DNA of 64,000 bases, from the NCBI GenBank assembly GCA_020633495.1, contig JACKDR010000008.1, forward strand, positions 186,001-250,000, in the 5' to 3' direction. Position 1 is the first letter of the stretch. Each line of letters opens with the position of its first letter. The DNA comes from Kofleriaceae bacterium. Lineage in GTDB: Bacteria > Myxococcota_A > Polyangia > Haliangiales > Haliangiaceae. The notes beneath the pieces are model-generated. The model was not told where the DNA came from, searched no databases, and saw only the letters and a list, made by a program, of their open reading frames with translations. This document shows positions 46,253-54,985 of the stretch, piece by piece. The position numbers and the translations under genes were made by a program.

Positions 46253-48628
46253 TCACGGGCACGCGACGGTGGCGTCGAGGCGGTTGTTGCCCTCGCGGCA
46301 CTCGGTGTTGGCGCCCTGGCCGGTGCCGTCGTCGTCGACGACGACCGTCACGGTGCCGTCGCCGGCGGCGAACGTGCAGTCGACCATCGTGCACACGCCC
46401 GGGTACATGACCTCGGAGGTCTGGGTCGTGCACGACGCCACCGCGCCGCCGCTCTCGTACAGCGACACCGGCACGCCGGGCGCGACCGGCTCGGTGCCGC
46501 GGTTGCAGACCTCGGCGCTGATCGTCACGTCGGCGCCCTCGCACGTGACCTTGGTCGACCGGACCGTGAGATCCGGCGTCGGCACCAGGCCGTCGCCGAT
46601 GCCGGCGCCGGGCGCGTTCTGGCGGAACGTGTTGAGCCCCGGGACGTCCCAGTTGCGCAGCCACTCGCTGGTCCGCGGGATGCGGCCGTTCTCCTCGACG
46701 TTGGTCACGCTGTAGGCGTGCTGGTTCCAGATCCGCCGGGTGTTGACCCAGCGATCGAGCTGGTCGGAGATGACGCGGATGCCCGACGCGGTGGCCGGGC
46801 CGGCGTGCTCGGCGCGGCACACCTGGCCGACCGCCGACGGCCCCGCGATCGGATCGCGGCACACGAAGTTGTCGCCGCCGCAGTCGGCGTCGGCGCCGCA
46901 GCGACAGCGGCCGAGGGTGTCGCCGGCGTCGTCGCGGCCGCAGGTGGTCGTGCCCGGGCAGTCGGCGTCGTCGACGCACGACACACCGTCGAAGATCGGG
47001 TCGAGGGTCGGACAGCTGACGTTGCAGTTGGTGTTGGACCCGACGACGATCTCAGCGTTGAAGTCGCCGTCGACGTCGGCGACGATCGGCAGCTCGTACC
47101 AGGTGCACGACGTCCGGTAGCGGCTGTACATGACCTTGCCGGTGACGCCGTCGTAGACGCGGGTGAAGCACTCGTCGGCGTAGACGACCTCGGCGCGGCC
47201 GTCGCCCTCGAAGTCGAACACCGACGACCCGGTGACGTTCGACGACGCGTCCTGCGACGGCTGCGACCACAGGACGTAGTCGGTGCGGCCGCTGCCGCAC
47301 ACGTCGCTGGTGCCGCCGGCCTGGCAGTCGTAGTCGAAGACGGTGTACGCGGTGGCGCCGGCGACCGCGACCTCGACCCGGCCGTCGCCGTCGAAGTCGG
47401 CGATCGTCGGCGGCCCGCCGTTGCCGGGCGTGGCGCCCTGCAGGTTGCCGGCGAAGATCTCGCGCCCCGCGATCGACCACACGTGGAGGACGCCGAGGTT
47501 GACGTACGCGACCTCGGCGACGCCGTCGAGGGTGGCGCGATCGTCCTGCCCCGGATCGGCGCCGAAGGTGCCGAAGTCGGCGACCGCGACCCGGCCGCCG
47601 GTGGCGCCCAGCGCCGGGCCGTCGGGGACCCACGCGGTGTTGCCGATGTCCCACGCGTAGAGCTGCTTGCCGGTGACCAGCTCGGGCAGGCCGTCGGCGT
47701 CGACGTCGGCGACCACCGGGATGTAGCCGGTGGTGCGGGGCTCGAGGTCGGTGGGCACCAGCGCCTCGTCGAGCGCGGTGCCGTCCTGGCCGTCGTAGAC
47801 CGAGCCGTAGAAGACGACCTCGGGCTGGCCGTCGTCGTCGAGATCGTAGATCGACGGGCCGGCCCAGTCGCACAGCGTGTCGGCGAACACCGACGTGGTC
47901 TCCCAGTAGATCTTCCAGGCGTCGTCGGTGGTGTCGAAGCGCCACGCCACCAGGCCGCCCTGGGTCCGCGCCGCGACGATCTCGGCGCGGCCGTCGCCGT
48001 CGAGATCGCCGAGCGCCACCGACGGCGCCGCGACCACGGTCGGGGCGTCGATCGTGTACAGCAGATCGCAGGTGCGGCCGTCGAGGATGCGGACGACGCC
48101 GAAGTACGCCGGGTTGGTGCCCTGGCAGCTCTCGGCGCCGCCGTCGGTGTAGTTGTACGAGATCAGCACGATGTACGGGTTCGAGAACTCGGAGCCGCTG
48201 CCGGCGAGCCCGAAGTCGACCACCATCGGCGAGCCGAGGACGTTCTTGTGATCCGGGTAGGGGTCGGTCGCGCTCGGGCCCAGCCACTCGCACTGCACGC
48301 CGGGCACGAACACGCCGGGCACCGCCTCGCGCACGCACGCCTCGTCGTGATCGCCGGACGGCCCGACGCCCCACGGCAGGCACTCGTTGGTCGCCGGATC
48401 GCACCAGGCGTCGCCGTCGCAGGCGCCGTCGACGCACGGCGGCGGATCGGCGACGCAGGTGTCGTAGCGGCACACCGTGCCGGGGTCGCAGGCGACGCCG
48501 CCGCAGGTCGCGGTGGTGTCGGCGTCGGGCGCGTCGCCGTTGCCGTTGTCGCAGCCGCCGCAGCCGGCGAGGGCGAGGCCGAGCGTCAGCAGGCACACCG
48601 GGAGGAGCAGACGGGAGGCTCGCCTCAT
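46253..48628 (-). CDS. FG-GAP/VCBS-repeat lipoprotein with CARDB-like C-terminus
   Basis: A 791-residue surface lipoprotein: signal peptide and lipobox (LGLALAGC), a Cys-rich N-terminal region (about 25-95) like that of the BNR lipoprotein, a propeller of VCBS/FG-GAP repeats (DLDGDGRAEIVAART, DFDGDGRVEVAVAG, DFEGDGRAEVVYAD), a Cys-rich insert, and a final CARDB-like beta domain (STKVTCEGADVTISAEVCNRG). A binding or adhesion protein. ATG at 48628 is preferred because it leads directly into the signal peptide; 48658 is an alternative. Divergent from the phosphopantetheinyl transferase. Confidence 0.85.
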   Translation of the reverse strand: MRRASRLLLPVCLLTLGLALAGCGGCDNGNGDAPDADTTATCGGVACDPGTVCRYDTCVADPPPCVDGACDGDAWCDPATNECLPWGVGPSGDHDEACVREAVPGVFVPGVQCEWLGPSATDPYPDHKNVLGSPMVVDFGLAGSGSEFSNPYIVLISYNYTDGGAESCQGTNPAYFGVVRILDGRTCDLLYTIDAPTVVAAPSVALGDLDGDGRAEIVAARTQGGLVAWRFDTTDDAWKIYWETTSVFADTLCDWAGPSIYDLDDDGQPEVVFYGSVYDGQDGTALDEALVPTDLEPRTTGYIPVVADVDADGLPELVTGKQLYAWDIGNTAWVPDGPALGATGGRVAVADFGTFGADPGQDDRATLDGVAEVAYVNLGVLHVWSIAGREIFAGNLQGATPGNGGPPTIADFDGDGRVEVAVAGATAYTVFDYDCQAGGTSDVCGSGRTDYVLWSQPSQDASSNVTGSSVFDFEGDGRAEVVYADECFTRVYDGVTGKVMYSRYRTSCTWYELPIVADVDGDFNAEIVVGSNTNCNVSCPTLDPIFDGVSCVDDADCPGTTTCGRDDAGDTLGRCRCGADADCGGDNFVCRDPIAGPSAVGQVCRAEHAGPATASGIRVISDQLDRWVNTRRIWNQHAYSVTNVEENGRIPRTSEWLRNWDVPGLNTFRQNAPGAGIGDGLVPTPDLTVRSTKVTCEGADVTISAEVCNRGTEPVAPGVPVSLYESGGAVASCTTQTSEVMYPGVCTMVDCTFAAGDGTVTVVVDDDGTGQGANTECREGNNRLDATVACP

Positions 48629-48762
48629 GACCCGGGAGGATATCGCCGGCATGGCCAACCTGGCGAAGTTAATCGCCCGCGGCGCGGCGATCCGCCGCGC
48701 GACCAGACTGCCACGACAAAGTCCCTAGGCGTCGCGCGAGAGTCGGCGATACTGGATCCAGG

Positions 48763-49473
48763 ATGTCGGGGGACATCGAGGCGTACCTGTTCCGGGTCGA
48801 TCCGCGATCGCTCAGCGATCGGACGGTGGAGGAGCGATGTCTGCCCCTGCTGTCGCCGGCCGAGCGGGCGCGCCACGATCGCCTCGCCGCCAAGGAGCGC
48901 CGCCTCGAGCTGGCCGCGACCCACGCGCTGGTGCGCCTGGCCCTGGCGCAGGTCACCGGCGAGCCGGCGGCGACGTGGGCGGTGCGGCGCGACAGCCTCG
49001 GGCGACCGCTGGTCGAGGGGCCGGTCGCCGGCCTGCACGCCAGCGTCACCCACACGCCGGGCCTGGTCGCGTGCCTGATCGCGCCGTGCGACGCCGGCGT
49101 CGACGCCGAGCTGCTGTCGCCGCGGGTCCCGTACATGCGCATCGCCGAACAGGTGTTCTCGCCCACCGAGCTGGCGGGGCTCAAAGCGCTCGACGACCAG
49201 GGGCGCATCGATCGCTTCTTCCTGCTGTGGAGCATCAAGGAGGCGCTGGCCAAGGCGCGCGGCGAGGGCATCACCGCGCCGCCGGATCGCATCTCGGTCG
49301 AGCCCCACCCGGACGGCTCGGTCGAGGTCGACGTCCCGGCCGACTGCACGGTGACGTTCCGTCACTGGTGCGTCCACTGGCAGCGCCCGACCCCGGAGCA
49401 CATCCTCGCCACCTGCGTGGCGACGCCGGACGGCCGACCGCCGATCCTCACCGAGCACGTCGGCCTGCCGTAG
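48763..49473 (+). CDS. 4'-phosphopantetheinyl transferase (Sfp type)
   Basis: A 236-residue enzyme that attaches phosphopantetheine from CoA to carrier proteins of fatty-acid, polyketide or peptide synthases. ASVTHTPGLVAC, GVDAE (Mg-binding Asp and Glu) and LWSIKEALAKARGEG (WxxKEaxxK) are in the right order and spacing for the Sfp family. No synthase genes lie in the window, so it probably serves loci elsewhere. Confidence 0.9.
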   Translation: MSGDIEAYLFRVDPRSLSDRTVEERCLPLLSPAERARHDRLAAKERRLELAATHALVRLALAQVTGEPAATWAVRRDSLGRPLVEGPVAGLHASVTHTPGLVACLIAPCDAGVDAELLSPRVPYMRIAEQVFSPTELAGLKALDDQGRIDRFFLLWSIKEALAKARGEGITAPPDRISVEPHPDGSVEVDVPADCTVTFRHWCVHWQRPTPEHILATCVATPDGRPPILTEHVGLP

Positions 49474-49518
49474 CGGGCACGGGCACGGGCGAGGTGCGTG
49501 GCGGCGACGGTCCGCGTA

Positions 49519-49524
49519 TACAGT
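49519..49524 (+). promoter_or_regulatory. -10-like hexamer TACAGT before the DUF2007 gene
   Basis: TACAGT lies exactly six bases before the ATG at 49531. Confidence 0.45.
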
Positions 49525-49530
49525 GGTCCC

Positions 49531-50145
49531 ATGGCCGAGAGCCGGATCCGGATCGCGACCTGCCACAACCCCGCCGACGCGGCGCTGGTGCGCTCGATGC
49601 TGTCGGCGCACGGCATCGCGGCCGTGGTGTCGGGCGAGAACCACGCCGGGCTGCTCGGCGGCCTGGCCGGTGGCTTCATCTCGATGGACGTGTGGGTCGA
49701 CACCGAGGACGCCGAGCAGGCGGCCGCGCTGATCCGCGATCTGCGCGAGGGCGTCGACGACGAGCTCGCCGAGGACGAGCTCGTCGACGAGGACACCGCC
49801 GAGGACGCCGCGCTGCACGCCGGCACCGCCGGCGCCGTGGTGTGGTCGGCGGACGATCCGCGGGTCGCGCTCGAGAAGCGGCGGCGCACCGGCGCCGCGG
49901 TGCTGCTGGCGTGCTGCGTGACCTTCGGCACCGCCCACATGTACACGCGGGCGTGGCTGCGCGGCATCACGCTGGCCGCGCTCGAGCTGGTCGCGATCGG
50001 CGAGATCCAGCGGTCGTCGTGGCTGGGCTGGCCGCTGTTCGCGCTGGCGATCGCGACCGACCTGGTGGGCGCGGTGTGGCGGGTGCGGGTCGAGCCGGCG
50101 GCGACCGGCCAGGTGCCGACGGCGCGGCTGCTGCCGCCGTCGTGA
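49531..50145 (+). CDS. DUF2007-domain membrane protein
   Basis: A 204-residue protein. The N-terminal 75 residues match DUF2007 (putative signal-transducing domain: IATCHNPADAALVRSMLSAHGIAAVV, then DVWVDTEDAEQAAALI). An acidic linker leads to two or three hydrophobic helices. DUF2007 is thought to be a small ligand-binding or regulatory domain, but its role is not established. ATG 49531 with an adjacent -10-like hexamer. Confidence 0.75.
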   Translation: MAESRIRIATCHNPADAALVRSMLSAHGIAAVVSGENHAGLLGGLAGGFISMDVWVDTEDAEQAAALIRDLREGVDDELAEDELVDEDTAEDAALHAGTAGAVVWSADDPRVALEKRRRTGAAVLLACCVTFGTAHMYTRAWLRGITLAALELVAIGEIQRSSWLGWPLFALAIATDLVGAVWRVRVEPAATGQVPTARLLPPS

Positions 50146-50244
50146 TCGCGACGACGCGGGCGCGCTCGCGTCGGTCGATCGCGGCCGGCCCACGCACGTG
50201 ATCGCGGTCGCGTGATCGCGGCGACGCAGCCTGCAGATCGCCGA

Positions 50245-50269
50245 GCGTCCTGCGGATCCTGCAGGACGC
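50245..50269. terminator. Perfect 9-bp hairpin
   Basis: GCGTCCTGC-GGATCCT-GCAGGACGC, nine pairs and a 7-nt loop, 100 bp after the DUF2007 gene and 87 bp before the next start. Either a terminator or an operator. The flanking sequence also repeats CGTGATCGCG three times (about 50142, 50199, 50212). Confidence 0.4.
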
Positions 50270-50355
50270 GGCGACGCGCGCGCCACGATTCCGCGCGGTT
50301 GCCGGCTGGCCCGGTGAGTGCATCACGTCCCCTCGCCGACCGAAGGAGATCCCGC

Positions 50356-51237
50356 ATGAAGTCCTACATCTTCGCCCTCGCCCTGGTCAGCGGCGCGACC
50401 GCGCTGTCGACGACCGCCAACGCCGACGTCCACGCCCAGGTCCGCGCCGAGGTCCGCGCCGACGGCCACTTCGACTCGAAGGGCTGGACCCTGCTCGGCG
50501 AGCAGACCGTCGACGGCAGGCACGACACCGACATCTTCCGGGTCGGCCTGCGCGAGGGCCGCTTCGAGAAGATCATGATGGTCGTCCTCGACGACGACCT
50601 GCAGCTCGACAAGATGCAGATCGCGCTGGGCAACGGCACCCTCGTCGAGCCCCAGGTCAAGCAGTACTTCGGCGAGGGCACCCGCACCCGCGCCATCGAT
50701 CTGCCCGGCGAGGCCCGCGGCATCGACAAGATCACCCTGACCTACGGCAACGTCGCGCCCCGCGATCGCAAGGACAAGCGGCGCGACGATCGCCACGGCG
50801 TCCGCAGCGGCGGCGCCCGGGTCCAGCTGTGGGGCCTCGAGGCGGCGCCGCCGGCGCCCGCCACCGTCGCGATCGGCACCCGGCGCGTCACCGCGCGCAG
50901 CGGCAGCGTGACGTTCCAGGTGCCGTCGGCGTCGCGCAACCTCGACCAGCTCCAGCTCGCCACCTCCGGCTCGATGCGGATCACCCGCGTCGAGGTGACC
51001 TACACCAGCGGCCGCAAGGGCACGTTCCTGGTCAAGCGTGGCCAGGACCTGCCGTCGACCCTCGACCTCGACCAGACCCGCGCCGTTCGCTCGATCCGGA
51101 TCACCTACGCCAACCCGGCGCGCGGTCGCGTCCGCGCCAGCACGATCGCGCTGACCGGCGTCGTCCACGCGACCCGTGACGGCGGCGGTCGTGGCGGCAG
51201 CCGCGGCGGCGCCCACGGCACCGTGCGCATCTACTGA
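50356..51237 (+). CDS. Exported DUF2541-like beta protein (two repeats)
   Basis: A 293-residue exported protein with signal peptide MKSYIFALALVSGATALSTT and a cleavage-like ANA. Two similar beta modules (about 38-130 and 165-280) carry a pattern like DUF2541 (WTLLGEQTVDGRHDTDIFRV; the second has MRITRVEVTYTSGRKGTFLV). The linker is Arg/Lys-rich, as is the Gly/Arg tail. AAGGAGAT lies before the ATG, a strong ribosome site. Function unknown. Confidence 0.7.
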   Translation: MKSYIFALALVSGATALSTTANADVHAQVRAEVRADGHFDSKGWTLLGEQTVDGRHDTDIFRVGLREGRFEKIMMVVLDDDLQLDKMQIALGNGTLVEPQVKQYFGEGTRTRAIDLPGEARGIDKITLTYGNVAPRDRKDKRRDDRHGVRSGGARVQLWGLEAAPPAPATVAIGTRRVTARSGSVTFQVPSASRNLDQLQLATSGSMRITRVEVTYTSGRKGTFLVKRGQDLPSTLDLDQTRAVRSIRITYANPARGRVRASTIALTGVVHATRDGGGRGGSRGGAHGTVRIY

Positions 51238-51305
51238 TCGCGGCGTCCGGCCCGTCGCGCCGGCCCCGGCTTGACAGCCGGGCGCCGGCGCGCGCTGTTT
51301 CGGGG

Positions 51306-52040
51306 ATGACGCGCGCCCACCTGCCCGCCCTGCTGCTGGCCGTCGCCGCCTGCGGCGGCGGCGCCACGACCTCACCGTCGACCGGCCCCGAGATCGCCAA
51401 CCACCCGCCGACCGTGGCGACCGGCCCGGCGCCCCAGCTGGCCCGTGCCGAGCTCGACGGCGCCCCGTTCACCTGGACCGGCCTGCCCGCGATCACCGCC
51501 GACGGCGCCGACCTCGTCGTGGCCGACGTCAGCGATGACGGCGCCCGCGCCAACCCGAACCTGTCGCTGATCGTCAAGGACCGCGCCGACGCGGTGGTCG
51601 AGCGCCAGGTCATCCTCGATCCCGATCACCAGGACGGCGACTGGCGCACCGCGCTCACCGAGGCCAACCACTACCTCGACACCCTCAACGCCACCCGCGA
51701 CCTCCACCCGATGACCGCGATGGTCGACGATCCCGAGGCCGGCGTATCGACCGCGCGCGGCGCCGGCTACGACCTGGTCTGGGACGAGACCCACGTCTAC
51801 GTCCGCCGCGGCGACGACGTGATCGTCGATCGCGAGCAGCCGAGCTGGGCCACCGGGGTCAGCCCGGCGTGCGACCCGCAGGTCTCGCCCACCGGCGGCG
51901 CCGACTGGACCTGGCCGTCGCGCATCGAGGGCGCGTGGATCGACGCCGAGCGCAAGGTCGTGCTGTTCCGGCTCGTGTTCCTCGGCAGCGACGCCTGCTG
52001 GGAGCCGGACGGCGCCTTCCACGTCGTCGGCTGGGAGTAG
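51306..52040 (+). CDS. Lipoprotein of unknown function
   Basis: A 244-residue predicted lipoprotein (LLLAVAAC lipobox), followed by a Pro/Thr linker and a beta-rich domain with many Asp residues (DLVVADVSDDGARANPNLSL). Two cysteines near the C-terminus (SPACDP, DACWEP) may pair. No family recognised. ATG at 51306; ends 12 bases from the convergent beta-barrel gene. Confidence 0.6.
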   Translation: MTRAHLPALLLAVAACGGGATTSPSTGPEIANHPPTVATGPAPQLARAELDGAPFTWTGLPAITADGADLVVADVSDDGARANPNLSLIVKDRADAVVERQVILDPDHQDGDWRTALTEANHYLDTLNATRDLHPMTAMVDDPEAGVSTARGAGYDLVWDETHVYVRRGDDVIVDREQPSWATGVSPACDPQVSPTGGADWTWPSRIEGAWIDAERKVVLFRLVFLGSDACWEPDGAFHVVGWE

Positions 52041-52052
52041 GCCCCGCCGCAG

Positions 52053-53108
52053 CTACAGCACGAGGCGCAGGCCGAACGCGACGCTCGCCGAGCGGACCGG
52101 CATGAAGTTGAGCTGGACGAAGGTCTTGAGCTTCCAGAAGTTGGCCTGGACGCCGGCGAGGACGCGGCCCTCGCCGGTCGACGGGCCGTGCTCGCCGGTG
52201 ACCTGGACCTGCGCGGTGCCCATGTTGACCTCGGCGCCGTCGCTGGGCCGGATCGCGGTCATCGTGCCGTCGAGGTCGGCGTCGAGGCTGGCCTTGCCGA
52301 GCTGGACGTCGATGCCGCCGCCGGCGTAGACGCTGAGGAAGTAGAGCAGGCGCAGCGAGGTCGTGGCCTCGAGCGGCACCACCACCGCGGTGGTCGACAG
52401 CGCGAACGTGCCCTGCGCGGCCAGCGTGACGTCGCTCGAGCCGCTGGTGCCGCCGAGGGTGAAGCCGGTCTCGAGCGCGTCGCCGCTGTCGAGCGAGAAC
52501 GCCCACCGCGACATCTCGACGCCGGCGGTGACGTCGAAGCCGCCCCACTGCAGCACCAGCGCCTTCTTGCCGCGGGTCGGGCTGAAGAACTTGTACTGGG
52601 CGTGGGCGCCGACGCTGGTGATCGAGCCGGTGAGCTTGTCGAGGCTGCCGCTGCGGTAGAAGGCGTTGCCGTAGATCGTGAGCTGCGGCAGATCCCAGCG
52701 GCTGAAGTTGAGGCCGCCCATCAGCGCCAGGTTGGGCGCGACGCCGGCGACCGGGTGGTCGGCGCCGGCCTCGTCCTGGCCGAGGTCGCCGACCGCGACC
52801 GCGACGTTGCCCGACACGCCCAGCATCAGGCCGTCGGCGTTGGCGGCGTAGTCGACGCCGATGCCGCGGTTGGAGAACGAGGTCGCGTCGGCGAACGCGC
52901 GCAGGAAGTCGTCGACGCGGTTGACGTCGTAGGCCTCGGCGATCGCGTCCTCGGTGTCCTGCTGGAGCTGGGTCACCGAGATGCCGAGCGCGTTGGCCAG
53001 GTCCTGGCCGTCCTGGGTCAGCGTGATCGTGACGGTGCCCTGGGCGGCGGCGACCCCGGGGACCGCGAGAGCGGCGGCCACGACCGCCGCGACGAGGACG
53101 TGCTTCAT
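52053..53108 (-). CDS. Outer-membrane beta-barrel protein
   Basis: A 351-residue exported protein. Signal peptide to about residue 22 (ends GVAAAQG), then a helical segment, then alternating amphipathic beta strands ending in the aromatic-poor terminal strand SASVAFGLRLVL. The pattern (GGGIDVQLGKASLDAD, VQLNFMPVRS) fits an outer-membrane barrel of a myxobacteria-type family. ATG at 53108. Confidence 0.7.
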   Translation of the reverse strand: MKHVLVAAVVAAALAVPGVAAAQGTVTITLTQDGQDLANALGISVTQLQQDTEDAIAEAYDVNRVDDFLRAFADATSFSNRGIGVDYAANADGLMLGVSGNVAVAVGDLGQDEAGADHPVAGVAPNLALMGGLNFSRWDLPQLTIYGNAFYRSGSLDKLTGSITSVGAHAQYKFFSPTRGKKALVLQWGGFDVTAGVEMSRWAFSLDSGDALETGFTLGGTSGSSDVTLAAQGTFALSTTAVVVPLEATTSLRLLYFLSVYAGGGIDVQLGKASLDADLDGTMTAIRPSDGAEVNMGTAQVQVTGEHGPSTGEGRVLAGVQANFWKLKTFVQLNFMPVRSASVAFGLRLVL

Positions 53109-53173
53109 GTCGATCCAGCGTACACCGGACCGCGCCGGCCTGGCCGACGACCTCGCGGGAGCGACGCGCCGGT

Positions 53174-54130
53174 TCAGGCGCCGGCGATGAACAGGTGCAG
53201 GGACGGCAGCGCGCCGGCGGCCCCGGGCGGCCACGGCCGGACGTCGATCAACGCGATCGCCTCGGTCCGCCGGCCCGGCTCGATGTCGTAGACGAGCTGG
53301 CGGGTCGCCGCGTACGCCATCGCCATGCCGATGCCGGCGCCGGCGCCCTCGGCGCGGACGTTGCCGACGCGGCGGGTGCACTTGGCGACGTAGCGGACGA
53401 CGGTCGCGGCGTCGAGGCTGCCGAACCGATCGGTGACCTCGATCGCGAGGTAGCGGCCGTCGCAGCCCCAGCGGACCCGCGGCCGCTCGCGGCCGACCAG
53501 GGGCCGCTCGTCGGCGCGCGACACCTCGCGCAGGTAGTGGCGGCCGTCGTCGTCGATCGGCGCGTTGTAGATCGCGTTGAAGATCAGCTCGTCCGCGGCC
53601 AGCAGCGCCGACGCCTGGTGGCGGCGGCCCAGGCACATGTCCTCGAGCCCCTGCGCCAGGTCGTCGATGACGCGCTGGCGATCCGAGGTCGAGCGGACGT
53701 CGGTGTCGCGGACGATCGCGCCCCACCCCAGGTACTTCTCGAGGCCGAACAGATCGCGGCGCAGCAGCTTGGCCGCGGTGACCGCGAGCTCCTCGGCCTG
53801 GACCGGCATGGTCGAGGTCACCAGGTGCTCGAGCCCGGCGAACCCGAAGACCTCCTCGCCGGTCACCGCCGGGTCGTCGTGGACGATGACGACGTCGGCG
53901 CAGCCCTGGACGCGCGCGTGCTCGAGCATCAGCTCGCCGGCGTCGGTGGCGCGGACCCGGCTCGCCATGACGATCAGCGACGGCGTGCCGTCGCGCAGCG
54001 CCAGGCGAGCGTCGTCGATCAGGTCGAGGACGACGACCGTGCGCAAGGTCGCGGCCAGCACGCGCTGCAGCGCGCGCTGGGCCTTCCGGTCGGGATGCAC
54101 CACCAGGATGGAGCCATCGAGCTCCGCCAT
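53174..54130 (-). CDS. Receiver-like plus HATPase (GHKL) regulator
   Basis: A 318-residue cytoplasmic regulator. Residues about 8-125 have CheY-like order (ILVVHPDRKAQRALQRVL, LIVMASRVRA, then VIVHDDP) but lack a clear phosphoacceptor Asp. Residues about 165-310 resemble an HATPase_c_2/anti-sigma fold: AADELIFNAIYNAP is the N-box, with GAGAGIGMAMAYA for the ATP lid. This combination is found in myxobacterial signalling proteins. TACCAT lies eight bases before the ATG. Confidence 0.72.
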   Translation of the reverse strand: MAELDGSILVVHPDRKAQRALQRVLAATLRTVVVLDLIDDARLALRDGTPSLIVMASRVRATDAGELMLEHARVQGCADVVIVHDDPAVTGEEVFGFAGLEHLVTSTMPVQAEELAVTAAKLLRRDLFGLEKYLGWGAIVRDTDVRSTSDRQRVIDDLAQGLEDMCLGRRHQASALLAADELIFNAIYNAPIDDDGRHYLREVSRADERPLVGRERPRVRWGCDGRYLAIEVTDRFGSLDAATVVRYVAKCTRRVGNVRAEGAGAGIGMAMAYAATRQLVYDIEPGRRTEAIALIDVRPWPPGAAGALPSLHLFIAGA

Positions 54131-54234
54131 CTGCGGCGATGGTAGCGTATCCACCGGGTCGACGACCAAGCGACGTCGGCGACGCCGCGGATGGCGGGGC
54201 CCGCGGCGGTTGCCAGGCCCCGGGGCGCCTCGTA

Positions 54235-54240
54235 TAGGAT
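54235..54240 (+). promoter_or_regulatory. -10-like hexamer TAGGAT before the repeat lipoprotein
   Basis: TAGGAT lies six bases before the ATG at 54247 (extended TATAGGAT). Confidence 0.5.
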
Positions 54241-54246
54241 CGACGC

Positions 54247-54930
54247 ATGGGCAACTCGCCGGGGTCGATGCTCGTGATCGTGGTGCTGGTGGCGGCCGGC
54301 GCGTGTTCCAAGAGCGACAAGGGGGCGACCGCGGGCCCCGCCGCGGACGTGCCCGGCGCCGGCGCAGCGTCCGGGTCGACGAAGTCCGGCGCGGCGACGA
54401 CGACGGAGACGACGCCGCCACCGACCACGACCGGCGACGATCCGACCGGCGACGACCCGACCGGCGACGATCCGACCGGCGACGACCCGACCGGCGACGA
54501 TCCGACCGGCGACGAGGTCGTCGATGACGACCCGCCGGGCCCAGGCGAGGACCCCGCGGCCCAGGCCGCGGGGCCGGGGGGGGACCATCCGGCGGCGGTG
54601 ACGATCGGGCGGCGCTTCGACGCGCGGGAGGACAACGCCGCTGCCGAGCCGGCGATGTTCTCGCAGGACGGCGACTTCCTCATGTGGAACGACCGCTGCG
54701 GGCTCTACGCCGACACCGGCACCAACGCCCTCTACGTCGTCTGCGACGGCGAGGTCAAGTCGTCGCCGATCCGCACCTCCGAGGAGGTCGCCGACGTCAT
54801 GCGGCAGGTGAGCGCGCAGTCGCGCGCAGGCCACGACGCCACCCAGGACATCATCAACAACTACCCCACCGGCGGCAGCGGCAAGCGCGACCACTTCGAC
54901 GACCAGGGCAACTTCAAGGGCAACTGGTAG
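54247..54930 (+). CDS. Lipoprotein with TGDDP tandem repeat
   Basis: A 227-residue lipoprotein (VLVAAGAC lipobox), a Ser/Thr/Pro linker, five copies of TGDDP plus a partial, an acidic linker, and a C-terminal domain of about 110 residues with a Cys pair (DRCGLY, VVCDGE). The acidic repeat probably extends a flexible stalk, perhaps binding calcium. A TAGGAT hexamer six bases upstream suggests leaderless transcription. Function unknown. Confidence 0.65.
   Translation: MGNSPGSMLVIVVLVAAGACSKSDKGATAGPAADVPGAGAASGSTKSGAATTTETTPPPTTTGDDPTGDDPTGDDPTGDDPTGDDPTGDEVVDDDPPGPGEDPAAQAAGPGGDHPAAVTIGRRFDAREDNAAAEPAMFSQDGDFLMWNDRCGLYADTGTNALYVVCDGEVKSSPIRTSEEVADVMRQVSAQSRAGHDATQDIINNYPTGGSGKRDHFDDQGNFKGNW
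54430..54516 (+). repeat. 15-bp coding minisatellite (TGDDP)n
   Basis: Five 15-bp units from 54430, alternating T and C at one position (giving GAT or GAC codons), then a partial unit. In-frame, so copy changes would lengthen or shorten the stalk. Confidence 0.9.
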
Positions 54931-54973
54931 CGCCGCCTCGCGTCGCTGGCGGTGCGCCGGCGACGCGCGCTGC

Positions 54974-54979
54974 TATGGT
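54974..54979 (+). promoter_or_regulatory. -10-like hexamer TATGGT before the hydrolase
   Basis: TATGGT lies exactly six bases before the GTG at 54986. Confidence 0.5.
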
Positions 54980-54985
54980 GCCCGC

